64,000 nt of DNA from Taylorella equigenitalis ATCC 35865 (GTDB lineage Bacteria > Pseudomonadota > Gammaproteobacteria > Burkholderiales > Burkholderiaceae_B): positions 372,001-436,000 of the forward strand of contig NC_018108.1 in the NCBI RefSeq assembly GCF_000276685.1, written 5' to 3'. Positions within the stretch are counted from its first letter, which is position 1. Each line of letters begins with the position of its first letter. The notes beneath the pieces were generated by a model, which made no database searches, was not told the origin of the DNA, and saw nothing but the letters and a program-made list of their open reading frames with translations. The position numbers were made by a program, and so were the translations under genes. Below are positions 28,951-39,300 of this stretch, piece by piece.

Positions 28951-30198
28951 TTATTTGATGAATGGTCCCCACGCAACAGCCGATACTGCACCTTGAGTAG
29001 GTATTGTTATTGAAAAATTACTTACTGTACTAGAAATTTTGATTTTACCTGATGAAACATGCATAACATTCATGCCATTGGGAGAGAAAGTAGGGGATAG
29101 GTCATCTGGACCACTTGAAATTACTCTCTCATCTCCTGAAGCTAAATTCATAAGAGCAATAACATATTTACCCTTACGCAAGCTGGTAAAAACAAGACTA
29201 TTTGAGTCTGGTGAAATTCTAGGCGATAAATTTTGAGATCCATTAAAAGTTATTCTCGAAGCAGGTCCATTATTAAGACCTGATTTATAAATTTGAGGGC
29301 TACCTCCACGATCAGATACAAAAACCAAACCAGAATTATTTGGAAAAAAGAAGGGTTCAGTTTCAATTTCAGGTGAAGATGACAGTGAACGTGGAGATTT
29401 AGTAGTTCCATCGCTTGAGACTAAATAAATATCTGAAAGTGCATCTCTACTTAATGCAACCGCCAATGAAACACCACTCGGAGACCATGCAGGTGCACTA
29501 TTATTACCCTTAAAACTAGCTACAGGTATGCGTACTCCAGTGGAAAGCTGTTGTACATAAACAATGGGCTTACCAGATTCAAAGCTCACATAGGCAATCT
29601 TACTACCATCTGGTGACCATGCAGGTGAGATGATAGTAGCTCCAGATACAAGAACTTTCGCATTGTGTCCATCATAATCCGATATATAAAGCGAACGCCC
29701 TGATACAAAAGCAATCTTCGTAGAAAATGCACCCTTCAAACCTATGCTTTGCTCATAAGCATAATCTGAGATTTTATGAGCAATAGCCCTTTGAGAAGGG
29801 TTAGATACACGAGCCTCCTCACGTACCTTTTGCTGAATAGGGTCTAAAAATCTATAGTGAACATGGTCCTTATTATCAAAACCAGTAACTATATTTGCCC
29901 CCTTAGATAAGTCGACTAGTTTATCCCAATCTAATTTATCGTGAGGGTCTTTTGATATGCTGGCAATGCGAGTCACATTAAACTGACCAGAATTAGTCAA
30001 ATCCTTTGCGACTATATCAGCAATTTGCTTTCCCCTAGGACCCATAAAATCTGCCACATAAATAGGCAAGCGGTTATCTACCGTATTAACTCCAGACAAT
30101 GGCACTTCAACTTGTGCAAATGTAATTTGAGAATATAAAAATGCGAATGTAGTAAATGCTAGAAACGCAATAAATTTATAGAAACGAGTTAAGACCAT
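28951..30198 (-). CDS. tolB: Tol-Pal system protein TolB
   Basis: Periplasmic 415-residue protein with a signal peptide (to about QITFA, residue 28), an N-terminal alpha/beta domain (about 30-160) and a six-bladed WD40-like propeller with repeats such as PAWSPDGSKIAYVS and PRISPDSNSLVFTS. It relays TolA energy to Pal. It lies 96 bases after tolA and 11 bases before pal; the pal ribosome-binding site overlaps its last codons. Confidence 0.97.
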   Translation of the reverse strand: MVLTRFYKFIAFLAFTTFAFLYSQITFAQVEVPLSGVNTVDNRLPIYVADFMGPRGKQIADIVAKDLTNSGQFNVTRIASISKDPHDKLDWDKLVDLSKGANIVTGFDNKDHVHYRFLDPIQQKVREEARVSNPSQRAIAHKISDYAYEQSIGLKGAFSTKIAFVSGRSLYISDYDGHNAKVLVSGATIISPAWSPDGSKIAYVSFESGKPIVYVQQLSTGVRIPVASFKGNNSAPAWSPSGVSLAVALSRDALSDIYLVSSDGTTKSPRSLSSSPEIETEPFFFPNNSGLVFVSDRGGSPQIYKSGLNNGPASRITFNGSQNLSPRISPDSNSLVFTSLRKGKYVIALMNLASGDERVISSGPDDLSPTFSPNGMNVMHVSSGKIKISSTVSNFSITIPTQGAVSAVAWGPFIK

Positions 30199-30294
30199 AA
30201 TAAATCCGAAAAAATATTTTTAGTGAATAGTTTATCAAGTGAAAACTTTTTTGAATTGTAAGTTTGAAAATCAATGTTACGTTAATTTACAAAA

Positions 30295-31389
30295 TTAACG
30301 AGGTGTATATATATAAGGACCCTGAATAACATTACCCTTAGGCGGTTTAGGGAAAGGATTACATTGATAAATTGCCCGCAAAACTGCAGTATCAAAAGCT
30401 TTATTTCCAGAGGTCACGACAACAGTTGACGACTGAACTTTATTATTTGGACCTAGTACAACTTTGTAATTTAGCTTTAACTTCTTCGGTCCATTGAATT
30501 TTAGATGGGGTTGTACACAAGCTTGGACCCTGCGAATATATTCAGAGTTTCCTCCACCGCCACCAATTTGGTTCGTATTATTTTGTCCGCCCTTAATTCC
30601 TGCACGGCTCATGATATCTCCACGAATGGCATCTCTTTTAGCTTTTTCTTTGGCAATACGTTCTTCCTCAGCCTTTTTGCGAGCTTCTTCCGCTTTGCGT
30701 CTTTCTTCTTCCGCTTTTTTGCGGACCTCTTCCTCTTTGCGTTTTTCTTCCTCAGCCTTCAAACGAGCTTCTTCCTCTTTGCGTTTTTCTTCCTCAGCTT
30801 TTTTGCGGGCCTCTTCCTCAGCCTTCAAACGAGCCTCTTCCTCTTTGCGTTTCTCTTCTTCAGCTTTTTCTTTGGCAATACGTTCTTCCTCAGCCTTTTT
30901 GCGAGCTTCTTCCGCTTTGCGTCTTTCTTCTTCGGCTTTTTTGCGGGCCTCTTCCTCTTTGCGTTTTTCTTCTTCCTCTTTCTTTTTTTGCTCTTCTAAA
31001 GCAATTTGAGGATCAATTTGAGGTTCAGGTTCTGGTACAACATCAGGCTTAGGCAAAGGGGGAATAACTGCTGGCTCAGGCTGTGGTACTTCAGGTTGTG
31101 CTTGTTCAATAGGTGGCACCAAAACTGGCTCAGGAGCTGGTTCTGGCTCAACGACCGTATCCTCAGGAGTGACTTTCTGGTCGACCGCTACATCTTTGGG
31201 TGGCAATGGCACCTGCTCTTCACCCTCGGCCCACAATTCAAGTTGCACGGGTCCACTAGCCGACTCTATATTGTTAAAAAAATTTAATCCAAGCACAACA
31301 AACAAAATCACATGCAAAACAAAAGATAGCAAATAAAATTTGCCTTCTCTGTCATTTGTGTTGTAATTAGCTGGATTGCGCTTAGTCAT
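30295..31389 (-). CDS. tolA: Tol-Pal system protein TolA
   Basis: Inner-membrane protein that spans the periplasm to reach TolB and Pal. 364 residues: one TM helix (about 18-38, with the SxxxH motif SFVLH that contacts TolQR), a Pro/Glu-rich segment, a long Glu/Lys/Ala coiled coil (about 130-260) of repeated units like EEARKKAEEERRKAEEA, and a C-terminal domain with the paired Cys found in TolA (VQACVQ and AIYQCNP). The repetitive coiled-coil DNA (30630-30990) is prone to length change. Confidence 0.95.
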   Translation of the reverse strand: MTKRNPANYNTNDREGKFYLLSFVLHVILFVVLGLNFFNNIESASGPVQLELWAEGEEQVPLPPKDVAVDQKVTPEDTVVEPEPAPEPVLVPPIEQAQPEVPQPEPAVIPPLPKPDVVPEPEPQIDPQIALEEQKKKEEEEKRKEEEARKKAEEERRKAEEARKKAEEERIAKEKAEEEKRKEEEARLKAEEEARKKAEEEKRKEEEARLKAEEEKRKEEEVRKKAEEERRKAEEARKKAEEERIAKEKAKRDAIRGDIMSRAGIKGGQNNTNQIGGGGGNSEYIRRVQACVQPHLKFNGPKKLKLNYKVVLGPNNKVQSSTVVVTSGNKAFDTAVLRAIYQCNPFPKPPKGNVIQGPYIYTPR

Positions 31390-31396
31390 AAGTCGC

Positions 31397-31855
31397 TTAA
31401 TTTGACCTTTTAGTAGAAGGGTTTTCGCCTTTTTCTTTATTTACCATAAGTCCGAGGCGGGCTATACCACTAGCTCTTAGGCTGTCCATCAATTTAACAA
31501 CGTCCTTGTAAGCCACTTGTCCGTCAGCAGAAATTACAACGGGGGTGTTTTCATCTGTCATCATTGATTTAATTTTATTTGCAACCATAGCCTCCGTTGT
31601 TTCTTCAAAATCCACCCCAGGCTTTCGTAATCTAACGCTAATAGTGCCGTTTTGTTCAAGTTGAACTTCAACTGGAGTTACAGGAACATTTGCAGCTTTA
31701 CCTACAGTTGGTAAGTTAATAAGTCCTGGCGTTATAAGTGGTGCAGTAACCATAAATATAACTAGCAACACAAGCATAACGTCGATATAAGGCACGACAT
31801 TCATTTCATTTTTGAAACGTCTTTTTGTGGATCTTCTAGATGATCTGCGAGACAT
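31397..31855 (-). CDS. tolR: Tol-Pal system protein TolR
   Basis: 152-residue ExbD/TolR family protein. A basic N-terminus precedes one TM helix carrying the essential Asp25 (VPYIDVMLVLLVIF), which forms the proton path with TolQ. The periplasmic domain follows (VVISADGQVAYKDVVKLMD). It lies between tolQ and tolA with short gaps of 7-8 bases. Confidence 0.97.
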   Translation of the reverse strand: MSRRSSRRSTKRRFKNEMNVVPYIDVMLVLLVIFMVTAPLITPGLINLPTVGKAANVPVTPVEVQLEQNGTISVRLRKPGVDFEETTEAMVANKIKSMMTDENTPVVISADGQVAYKDVVKLMDSLRASGIARLGLMVNKEKGENPSTKRSN

Positions 31856-31863
31856 AATGCCTC

Positions 31864-32553
31864 CTAAGATGCTTGTCGTTGAAGGATATTGAGGAACTCG
31901 TCCATAAACCCTTCAGTATTTGTAGAAACCTTATCTATCGATCTGGAAAAAGAGTTGTATGCGATTGAGGCTGGAATAGCTGCAAACAAGCCTATTGCTG
32001 TGGCAATAAGAGCCTCTGCAATACCAGGTGCAACCGCAGAAAGCGTAGCAGTGGTATCAGCAGTTAATCCTAAGAAAGAGTGCATAATACCCCATACAGT
32101 ACCAAGTAATCCAATATAGGGACTCACAGAACCGACAGTCGCTAAAAAACTTAATCGGCTATCAAGCCCGTCCATTTCACGATTATAAGTAGCCTGCATA
32201 GCCCTGTCGGCAGCGAGAGTTTGAAGTTCGGGAGACAGTTTTTTTGATCTGGCTTTTAAAAATTCAGTCATACCAGCTTCGAAAACTCTAGCAGTTATGC
32301 CGTACTTGCGTGGAGCCTTTTGAATTTTGGAATGAAGATCAGTTAAATCACCCCCTCTCCAAAAATCATTAAGAAAATTTTTATTACTGGTGTTCGAGCC
32401 TAATAGGAGGGTAAATTTTGAAAATATAATCGCCCAAGACACAACAGATAAAACCAATAACAAAAGCATAATTATCTGTACAGGCAAACTTGCATCTGTT
32501 ATTAAAGTAAGTATGGACATCTTATCTGGTGTATTAATAGCTACTTCATTCAT
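31864..32553 (-). CDS. tolQ: Tol-Pal system protein TolQ
   Basis: 229-residue MotA/TolQ/ExbB proton-channel protein with three TM segments (about 22-45, 140-160 and 170-195). GLLGTVWGIMHSFLGL and AIAEAL-like residues (PGIAEALIATAIGL) form the conserved channel helices. It forms the stator motor with TolR. It overlaps ybgC by 8 bases, as is common. Confidence 0.97.
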   Translation of the reverse strand: MNEVAINTPDKMSILTLITDASLPVQIIMLLLLVLSVVSWAIIFSKFTLLLGSNTSNKNFLNDFWRGGDLTDLHSKIQKAPRKYGITARVFEAGMTEFLKARSKKLSPELQTLAADRAMQATYNREMDGLDSRLSFLATVGSVSPYIGLLGTVWGIMHSFLGLTADTTATLSAVAPGIAEALIATAIGLFAAIPASIAYNSFSRSIDKVSTNTEGFMDEFLNILQRQAS

Positions 32554-32989
32554 TCGTAATCCTCGGACTCATGACAGATTCAAAAGATAATCGTACGCTT
32601 TCAGGTATTGCACTCGGTCTGAAACCATCTCTTTTTATACAACAAACGGTAATCCTGCTTTTAACTAGGAGTTCATTATCTCTATAAACATCCTGTGTGA
32701 AAACTATGGAAGCTTTGCCCATTGATTCAACAATTGTATGAATACTGAGAATATCATCTAGTTTGGCTGGTTTTTTGTATGTAAGACTAGTATCGGCTAC
32801 TACAAAAATAATACCTAATTCAGAATCCAACTTGCTCTGATCAAATCCTAATTTTCTAAGCCACTCCGTCCTGGCCCGCTCGCAAAACTTAAGATAATTT
32901 GCGTAGAAGACAACGCCTCCTGCATCGGTATCTTCATAATAGACACGAACGGGGAACACGAATTTTCGATTATCTGTGCTTAATTTCAT
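32546..32989 (-). CDS. ybgC: Acyl-CoA thioesterase YbgC
   Basis: 147-residue hotdog-fold thioesterase, first gene of the tol-pal cluster. The active-site segment YYEDTDAGGVVFYANYLKF (about 18-36), with its Asp, matches the family. It overlaps tolQ by 8 bases and follows proS by 8. Its physiological substrate in this system is uncertain; in E. coli it is linked to phospholipid-synthesis proteins. Confidence 0.95.
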   Translation of the reverse strand: MKLSTDNRKFVFPVRVYYEDTDAGGVVFYANYLKFCERARTEWLRKLGFDQSKLDSELGIIFVVADTSLTYKKPAKLDDILSIHTIVESMGKASIVFTQDVYRDNELLVKSRITVCCIKRDGFRPSAIPESVRLSFESVMSPRITNE

Positions 32990-32997
32990 CTGTATAA

Positions 32998-34746
32998 CTA
33001 TACACGAATAGACATTTCATCATAAACAGATTTTACGTAATTAATTACTTCATTTAATGACAATTTTTTGGCCTCTTTTTCGGTACGTTTTTGAACCTCA
33101 ATAACACCATCTTTGAGACCACGGTCACCAACAGTTATGCGAATAGGCACACCAATCAATTCCCATTCGGTAAACATCACTCCAGTTCTTAAATCACGAT
33201 CATCGAGAATTACATCGTATCCTTCGGCCTTAAGTTGCTCATATAACTCGAGTGATTTATTTTTTACCTCTTCACTCTTAGACCATCCGATAGGACATAT
33301 TACTATTTCGTATGGAGCCATAGGAAGAGGCCAAATAATGCCATTTTCATCGTGATTTTGCTCTATAGCGGCAGCGACAATTCGACTCACACCTATTCCG
33401 TAACAACCCATTTGGATAACAGCTTCCTTACCATTTTCATCGAGATAGACTGCACGTAATTTAGAGGAGTATTTATCTCCTAAAAAGAATACGTGTCCAA
33501 CTTCAATGCCACGATCTATGGCTAGGGTGCCAACCCCATCAGATGTGGGATCCCCCTCTACAACATTACGTATGTCCTCAACTTGTGGTTCAGGTAAATC
33601 ACGACCCCAATTCACCCCCACATAGTGGGTGCCATCTTTATTTCCGCCACAAATAAAATCTGACATATTTGCCACTGTTCTATCGGCTATGACAACCACA
33701 TCTTTTAGGGGTTTTACAGGCCCTAAATACCCAGGCGTAGTTCCAAAATACTCCTTGATTTGCTCTTCCGAAGCCATATCATAGGATTTTGCATTTTTGA
33801 AAAGTTCAAGTTTAGAAACCTTAACGTCGTTTAGTTCATGGTCAGCACGAATTAAAAGCATGCAAATAACATGCTCTCCCGAATTCTTTTGAATGCTAAA
33901 TACTACGGATTTAACATTTGTCTCTAGAGGTACATTTAAAAATTTGGCAACGAGTTCGCATTTAACGCAATCAGGAGTCTCAATTAACTCAAGCTCTTTA
34001 GTGGGTTCAGCACGTTTCTCAATAAGTGATACTGCTTCTGCAAGTTCAATATTAGCTGCATATTCAGATTGTGGATTGTAAACAATTAAGTCCTCACCAG
34101 TCTGAGCAATAACTTGGAATTCATGGCTTCGTGAACCGCCAATAGAGCCAGTATCTGCATTAACCGCACGGAATTTCAAACCTAATCTAGTAAATATACG
34201 CACGTACGCATCGTACATTTTTTGATAGCTTATGTTTGCCTCTTCTTCTGTGCGATCGAATGAATATGCATCTTTCATCAGAAATTCACGACCACGCATT
34301 AGACCAAAACGAGGTCTGCGCTCATCACGAAATTTAGTTTGTATGTGATAGAAATTAAGTGGCAATTGACGCCAGCTATGAACTTCATTAGCCACAATAT
34401 CGGTAATCACTTCTTCTGAAGTAGGCTGAATAATAAAGTCACGAGAATGTCTGTCCTTAAAACGTAAAAGCTCGGGTCCGTACGCATTCCAACGTTCGGT
34501 TTTCATCCATAATTCCGCAGGTTGCACTATAGGCATAAGAAGTTCAATAGCACCTGCACGATTCATTTCTTCACGAACTATAGCTTCAACTTTTTTTAGT
34601 ACCTTAAACCCTAAGGGCATATATGTATAAATACCAGCACCTAATTTTCTAATCATGCCAGCACGTAGCATGTACTTGTGACTAACGACCTCAGCCTCAG
34701 CTGGAGCCTCTTTTAATGTGTTGATGTGGTATTTTGAAGCGAGCAA
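32998..34746 (-). CDS. proS: Prolyl-tRNA synthetase (bacterial type)
   Basis: Charges tRNA-Pro. The 582-residue size and order match bacterial ProS: class II catalytic core with motif 1 around residues 55-75, PTSEEVI near motif 2, an inserted editing domain (about 225-395, YbaK-like) that clears Ala-tRNA-Pro, motif 3 ([13 protein letters not shown]) near 445, and the anticodon-binding domain with [11 protein letters not shown] near 520. It is divergent from rppH and precedes ybgC. Confidence 0.98.
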   Translation of the reverse strand: MLASKYHINTLKEAPAEAEVVSHKYMLRAGMIRKLGAGIYTYMPLGFKVLKKVEAIVREEMNRAGAIELLMPIVQPAELWMKTERWNAYGPELLRFKDRHSRDFIIQPTSEEVITDIVANEVHSWRQLPLNFYHIQTKFRDERRPRFGLMRGREFLMKDAYSFDRTEEEANISYQKMYDAYVRIFTRLGLKFRAVNADTGSIGGSRSHEFQVIAQTGEDLIVYNPQSEYAANIELAEAVSLIEKRAEPTKELELIETPDCVKCELVAKFLNVPLETNVKSVVFSIQKNSGEHVICMLLIRADHELNDVKVSKLELFKNAKSYDMASEEQIKEYFGTTPGYLGPVKPLKDVVVIADRTVANMSDFICGGNKDGTHYVGVNWGRDLPEPQVEDIRNVVEGDPTSDGVGTLAIDRGIEVGHVFFLGDKYSSKLRAVYLDENGKEAVIQMGCYGIGVSRIVAAAIEQNHDENGIIWPLPMAPYEIVICPIGWSKSEEVKNKSLELYEQLKAEGYDVILDDRDLRTGVMFTEWELIGVPIRITVGDRGLKDGVIEVQKRTEKEAKKLSLNEVINYVKSVYDEMSIRV

Positions 34747-34816
34747 GTTTTATCTCCTTAAGTACTCATTTCCTAATATAATTAGACAATTGTATTTTAA
34801 ATTTTAGAGGTAGTGA

Positions 34817-35344
34817 ATGCTTGACCGCGATGGCTACCGTCCTAATGTAGGTATTATTTTAGTTAATTCTAAGAATGAGGTATTTTGGGGTAAGCGTATA
34901 CGTGAAAGGTCTTGGCAGTTTCCTCAAGGTGGCATAAAGTATGGCGAAAAGCCACTACAAGCCATGTACAGAGAGCTTTATGAGGAGCTTGGGCTCAAAC
35001 CAAAGCATGTGCAGTTACTTGGACGTACTGGAGAGTGGTTGCGTTATAACGTGCCTGAAAACTATATTCGGAGAGATTCTAGAGGTTTATATAAAGGGCA
35101 AAAGCAGATATGGTTTATGCTTCGCCTTTTGGGACGGGATAAGGATATAAATCTTAGAAGTACCAACCATCCTGAATTTGATGCTTGGAGGTGGAGTAAC
35201 TATAGTGTACCTCTACATCAAGTAATTGAATTTAAGCGTGAAGTTTATGAGATAGCCCTTACGGAGCTTGGTGGACATATTGCCATCGAGTATAAGTCTC
35301 AAACTATAGTCACAAAAGAAATCATAGAGAGCGTTCAAGCCTGA
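34817..35344 (+). CDS. rppH: RNA pyrophosphohydrolase (Nudix)
   Basis: Removes pyrophosphate from 5'-triphosphorylated mRNA ends and so triggers decay. 175 residues, starting [15 protein letters not shown] as in the family. The Nudix box (38-60: Gly, Glu44, REL and EEL residues of GX5EX7REUXEEXGU) is intact. An AGAGG site precedes the ATG. It is divergent from proS, an arrangement found in many beta- and gamma-proteobacteria, and lies 1 base before mnmE. Confidence 0.97.
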   Translation: MLDRDGYRPNVGIILVNSKNEVFWGKRIRERSWQFPQGGIKYGEKPLQAMYRELYEELGLKPKHVQLLGRTGEWLRYNVPENYIRRDSRGLYKGQKQIWFMLRLLGRDKDINLRSTNHPEFDAWRWSNYSVPLHQVIEFKREVYEIALTELGGHIAIEYKSQTIVTKEIIESVQA

Positions 35345-35345
35345 T

Positions 35346-36677
35346 ATGCACGAGGATACTATTGCTGCTATTGCGACAGCCCCTGGTCGTGGGGGTATTG
35401 GGGTCGTGCGGGTGTCAGGACAGGAATTGGCAGGGTTTGCTAGAGCATTAACAAATGGATTGGATCCAAAGCCGCGCATTGCCACCTATACTGATTTTTT
35501 TGATGATGATGGCGCTGCAATCGATAATGGATTACTTTTATATTTTCCAGCACCTCATAGTTTTACGGGAGAGGATGTTCTTGAGCTTCAAGGGCATGGG
35601 GGGCCTGTAATTCTCAATATGGTTTTGAAGCGTTGTATTGAATTAGGTGCACGATTAGCAGAACCAGGCGAATTTACAAAGCGAGCATTTCTTAATAATA
35701 AGATTGATCTTACACAGGCTGAAAGTGTTGCTGATTTAATAGATGCCACTAGCGAGAAAGCAGCGAGGATGGCTCTTCGTAGTTTAAAAGGGGTGTTTTC
35801 AGATCGTATTCATGAGCTCGTTTCTAAACTTATAAACCTCAGAATGCTAGTGGAAGCTACTTTGGATTTTCCAGAAGAGGAGATAGATTTTCTAGAAGCT
35901 GCTGATGCATTGGGTCAGTTAAATGAAATAAGGAAATTGCTAGAAGGTATTATTTCTCAGGCAAATCAGGGAACCATTATGCGAGAGGGGCTAAAAGTAG
36001 CCCTTATCGGCATGCCTAATGTAGGAAAGTCATCATTGCTAAACGCATTGTCAGGTGAAGAGGTGGCTATCGTAACCGATATAGCAGGCACAACGCGCGA
36101 TGTAGTTAAAAATTTTATACACATTGACGGGGTTCCAATTCATTTTATGGATACTGCAGGTTTGCGAGAAACCGAAGATTTGGTTGAGCAAATTGGGATT
36201 AAAAAATCAGAAAAGACATTGCAAGATACTGATGTAGCCTTGATATTGCAGGATCCGCGAGAGGAAATCAGCCCCAAATTACAAGAAGTTTTGAGTAGAA
36301 TTCCTCAATCAGTTAAGACAATTTATATTCAAAATAAAATTGATTTAATCGATAAGCAACCAGCACAAGATAATAATGTAATTTACTTATCTGCTAAAAC
36401 AGGTGCAGGTTTGGATTTGCTCAGAAAAGCTTTGCTCGAAGTGGCAGGTTGGGAGGGTGAATCGGAAGGGCTGTTTTTAGCGAGAACTAGGCATATGAAT
36501 GCTTTATCTGAAGCCAAATCTCAGCTTGAGATTGCAAAAGAAATTGCTTACAGTGGTCTTGATTTGTTCGCCGAACATTTAAGGTTAGCTCAAGAACACC
36601 TAAATACAATTACAGGTGAATTTACAGCAGACGATCTTTTAGGTGAAATTTTTAGTAGATTTTGCATTGGGAAATAG
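35346..36677 (+). CDS. mnmE: tRNA modification GTPase MnmE
   Basis: With MnmG it builds the 5-carboxymethylaminomethyl group on wobble uridines. The 443-residue protein has the N-terminal folate-binding domain ([20 protein letters not shown]), a helical domain, the inserted G domain with P-loop GMPNVGKSS near 222 and the NKID motif near 335, and the C-terminal CIGK (440-443) with the conserved Cys. It immediately follows rppH. Confidence 0.98.
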   Translation: MHEDTIAAIATAPGRGGIGVVRVSGQELAGFARALTNGLDPKPRIATYTDFFDDDGAAIDNGLLLYFPAPHSFTGEDVLELQGHGGPVILNMVLKRCIELGARLAEPGEFTKRAFLNNKIDLTQAESVADLIDATSEKAARMALRSLKGVFSDRIHELVSKLINLRMLVEATLDFPEEEIDFLEAADALGQLNEIRKLLEGIISQANQGTIMREGLKVALIGMPNVGKSSLLNALSGEEVAIVTDIAGTTRDVVKNFIHIDGVPIHFMDTAGLRETEDLVEQIGIKKSEKTLQDTDVALILQDPREEISPKLQEVLSRIPQSVKTIYIQNKIDLIDKQPAQDNNVIYLSAKTGAGLDLLRKALLEVAGWEGESEGLFLARTRHMNALSEAKSQLEIAKEIAYSGLDLFAEHLRLAQEHLNTITGEFTADDLLGEIFSRFCIGK

Positions 36678-36753
36678 TGGATTACCCATTTAAACAGGAT
36701 TTATATAATAAACTAAGAGTTATTTTATTTTCTTGTAGTAGATTCTAGATATT

Positions 36754-37140
36754 ATGCTTTCAAATCTTGATCAAATCATAGCTAAAACTCAAAAAGTAGT
36801 TGAGCAGAATCAGGTTTTATTTAATGAGAGAAATAGATTGCGTCAGTTGGTCTCTAATTATGAAACTCAAATTCTAGAATCTAAGCAAAAAGCTAAAGAT
36901 GATTCTGAGCAAATTACTAAGCTTACAGACAAAGTTAAAGAGCTTGAGGGCTTTTTGGAATCTACTCAGAATATATATAAAAGTGAAGTCAAATCTCTCA
37001 AAGAAAGAAATCGTGTTTTAGAATTAGCTAACGAGCAGAACACGGGGACCATTGCCACCTGGAAGGAGGAGATGGGGTCTATCCGTTCTCGTGTAGCACA
37101 TGTTTTAGAAAATATTTCAAATGATGTTCAAGGTGAATAA
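36754..37140 (+). CDS. Coiled-coil protein upstream of zapA (ZapB-like / DUF904-type candidate)
   Basis: 128 residues, nearly all a predicted coiled coil (IIAKTQKVVEQNQVLFNERNR... heptads to about residue 110) with no signal peptide or TM segment. A small coiled-coil gene of this type directly before zapA is seen in many proteobacteria and is thought to act in division, but the sequence alone does not prove it. It ends 3 bases before zapA, so the two form a pair. Confidence 0.7.
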   Translation: MLSNLDQIIAKTQKVVEQNQVLFNERNRLRQLVSNYETQILESKQKAKDDSEQITKLTDKVKELEGFLESTQNIYKSEVKSLKERNRVLELANEQNTGTIATWKEEMGSIRSRVAHVLENISNDVQGE

Positions 37141-37143
37141 TAT

Positions 37144-37446
37144 ATGGAAAAAGTTGATATAAATATCCTTGACCGTGCCATAAGTTTAACTACTGAACCT
37201 CAGGATAAGGAAGCACTTTTACTTTCAGCTAAAAAAGTAGATGAGCTTTTGAGATCTATAAAGCAATCATCTCCAAATCTAGCAATTGAGAGAGTAGCTA
37301 TTTTAGGATGTCTTAAGCTTGCATTAGATTTTTTAAAGATGCAGTCTAAAGAGGGTCCTTTTAGTGGTGTTCCTGTTTATGAGGTCGATAAGCGTATAGC
37401 AGAAATCAATTGTTTGTTAGATCAGGCAGCTAGTACTTTAGATTAA
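37144..37446 (+). CDS. zapA: Cell division protein ZapA
   Basis: 100-residue FtsZ-ring crosslinking protein. The N-terminal strand MEKVDINILDRAISL and the following QDKEALLLSAKKVDELL match the ZapA globular domain; a C-terminal coiled coil follows. It lies 3 bases after the coiled-coil gene. The 36-base gap downstream leaves no room for a 6S RNA gene, which sits after zapA in many relatives. Confidence 0.88.
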   Translation: MEKVDINILDRAISLTTEPQDKEALLLSAKKVDELLRSIKQSSPNLAIERVAILGCLKLALDFLKMQSKEGPFSGVPVYEVDKRIAEINCLLDQAASTLD

Positions 37447-37482
37447 CTTTTGGTCTCGGTTGTTCAACTATAGGAGCACATT

Positions 37483-38361
37483 ATGACCAAAAGACACTTT
37501 TCAATTTTAGCTTTAGCCTTGAGTACAGTTGCATTTGCACCTTTATATGCACAGGAAACTCAAACCGCCCCAGCCGTACCTGAAACGGCTGAAAGTAATT
37601 CCGCACCTGCTACTACACAAGCATTTCCAAATCAAAATCTAGTAGCTCCAAATCAAGCACAAGATTCTATTAAAGACAACTCCAAAACTACAACTATGGA
37701 CGATTCAAAAAATGATGTTAAATCAGCTCGATTTACTATTAGTTCGAGTGTACATAAAAAAGTTAAAGCTGACTTTATAGAATTGACTCTTCGCACAGAA
37801 AAGGGTGGAGAAAAACTTGAAGAAATGACTGCTGAAGTTAATAATGCTATGAAAAAGGTATTAGAGTTATCTAAAGATTTTCCAGAGTTACAGGTATCTA
37901 CAAATAACTTCAATTTCTGGAAGGAGTATCCACACTACGGTAGTTCCTCTCTTTCTAAAAATGAAATAATTTGGAATGTACAGGGATCTGTTAGTGTTGC
38001 TGGAGGGGACTTTAAGAAAATTGAAGAATTTATTAAAGCTACTAATAATATTATGATTCCAGATAATATGAATTTTTCGCTTAGTCAATCAGCTAGAAAA
38101 GCGGCTGAAGCTGAAATCCTTCAACAAGCGGCTGATGAATTCAAAGATAAAGCAGACAGAGTTATAAAAGCATTTGGTTATACCTCATACACTATAGGCT
38201 CTGTTGGTATGGACGGAAATATTCCAGATTATTTCACAAATGGTAATTTCGGTAGAGTTGTGGATGCAGCTATGAACTTTAAAGAAGCAGGTGGTCTTCC
38301 AGTGTCACCAGGTTCAGTAGATGTAAGTGTATCCTTTACTGGCGAAATATTTGCTAAATAG
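37483..38361 (+). CDS. Secreted SIMPL (DUF541) domain protein
   Basis: 292 residues: signal peptide (to about LYAQ, residue 23), a Pro/Ala/Gln-rich linker (about 24-80), then a SIMPL domain with [20 protein letters not shown] and the C-terminal [19 protein letters not shown] proteins are periplasmic or outer-membrane associated with unclear function; some are linked to oxidative stress. AGGAG precedes the start. Its last 8 bases overlap the convergent lgt gene. Confidence 0.85.
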   Translation: MTKRHFSILALALSTVAFAPLYAQETQTAPAVPETAESNSAPATTQAFPNQNLVAPNQAQDSIKDNSKTTTMDDSKNDVKSARFTISSSVHKKVKADFIELTLRTEKGGEKLEEMTAEVNNAMKKVLELSKDFPELQVSTNNFNFWKEYPHYGSSSLSKNEIIWNVQGSVSVAGGDFKKIEEFIKATNNIMIPDNMNFSLSQSARKAAEAEILQQAADEFKDKADRVIKAFGYTSYTIGSVGMDGNIPDYFTNGNFGRVVDAAMNFKEAGGLPVSPGSVDVSVSFTGEIFAK

Positions 38362-39196
38362 TATCTCTAGTCACAGTATCTTGAGATGGGCCTCTGGTAG
38401 CCATACGTTTCAGAGGCCTTAAAAAAACAATCAATCCTAGTAATATCATAGGAACTGATAGCCATTGACCCATACTTAAACCAAACGCAAGATAACCGAG
38501 TTGTCTATCGGGTTCGCGAGCAAATTCTGCTAAAAATCTAAACACACCGTAGCCCATAACAAAAAGTCCACTCACTTTACCTATAAGTCGTGGCTTACTT
38601 GAGTAAATCCAAACGATAAGAAACAGTAAAAATCCCTCTCCCATCATTTGATACAGTTGCGAAGGATGCCTAGGTTGACCGTCACTGCCAGGGAATATCA
38701 TGGCCCATGGTACGTCTGTAACACGCCCCCAAAGTTCACCGTTTATAAAGTTACCAAGACGACCAAATGCCAAACCAAGAGGTACTAGGGGTGATACAAA
38801 ATCTGTCACTTCTAGGAAATGTTTTTTTTCTTTATAAGCAAAATATGCCATGGCAATGGTAACGCCTATCAACCCTCCATGAAAAGCCATGCCTCCGTCC
38901 CAGAAAGCAAATATCTTTTGTGGATTCCAGAAATAGTAGACTGGATTATAAAAAAGTACGTATCCTAGACGACCGCCAAATACTACTCCCAATATGCTCC
39001 AAAAGAGTAAATCCTCAAATCTATTGAAAGAGATATTAAAATATCCTTTTTTTATGCGGTACCTACCTAACAGCCACGCAAAGAAAAAACCAACAAGGTA
39101 CATGATTCCATACCAATGGACTTTAATAAAACCTAAGTCAATGGCTACAGGGTCAATTTGAGGGTAAGTAAGCATATATGCGTGTGTCGGGTTCAA
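38354..39196 (-). CDS. lgt: Prolipoprotein diacylglyceryl transferase
   Basis: Seven-TM inner-membrane enzyme that adds diacylglycerol to lipobox Cys of prolipoproteins such as the Pal encoded here. 280 residues, with the motifs HWYGIMY near 27-33, AFHGGLIG near 103, and [14 protein letters not shown] near 145-158 containing the conserved Arg and Asn. Length and motifs are standard. Confidence 0.97.
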   Translation of the reverse strand: MNPTHAYMLTYPQIDPVAIDLGFIKVHWYGIMYLVGFFFAWLLGRYRIKKGYFNISFNRFEDLLFWSILGVVFGGRLGYVLFYNPVYYFWNPQKIFAFWDGGMAFHGGLIGVTIAMAYFAYKEKKHFLEVTDFVSPLVPLGLAFGRLGNFINGELWGRVTDVPWAMIFPGSDGQPRHPSQLYQMMGEGFLLFLIVWIYSSKPRLIGKVSGLFVMGYGVFRFLAEFAREPDRQLGYLAFGLSMGQWLSVPMILLGLIVFLRPLKRMATRGPSQDTVTRDTI

Positions 39197-39300
39197 ATGA
39201 GCTTGTATATTAACACACTAAACTAGGGATTTTTCTTATTTATTTTTTTTAAATAGGTCAATAGAATTTTTTTTGGAATTTCGAATTGAAGGAGTTTATC

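Noticed and set aside
30494-31009. Open frames antisense to tolA
   Set aside because: They arise from repetitive Glu/Lys/Ala codons read in reverse; no ribosome-binding site or domain.
37447-37482. 6S RNA gene after zapA
   Set aside because: The gap is only 36 bases.
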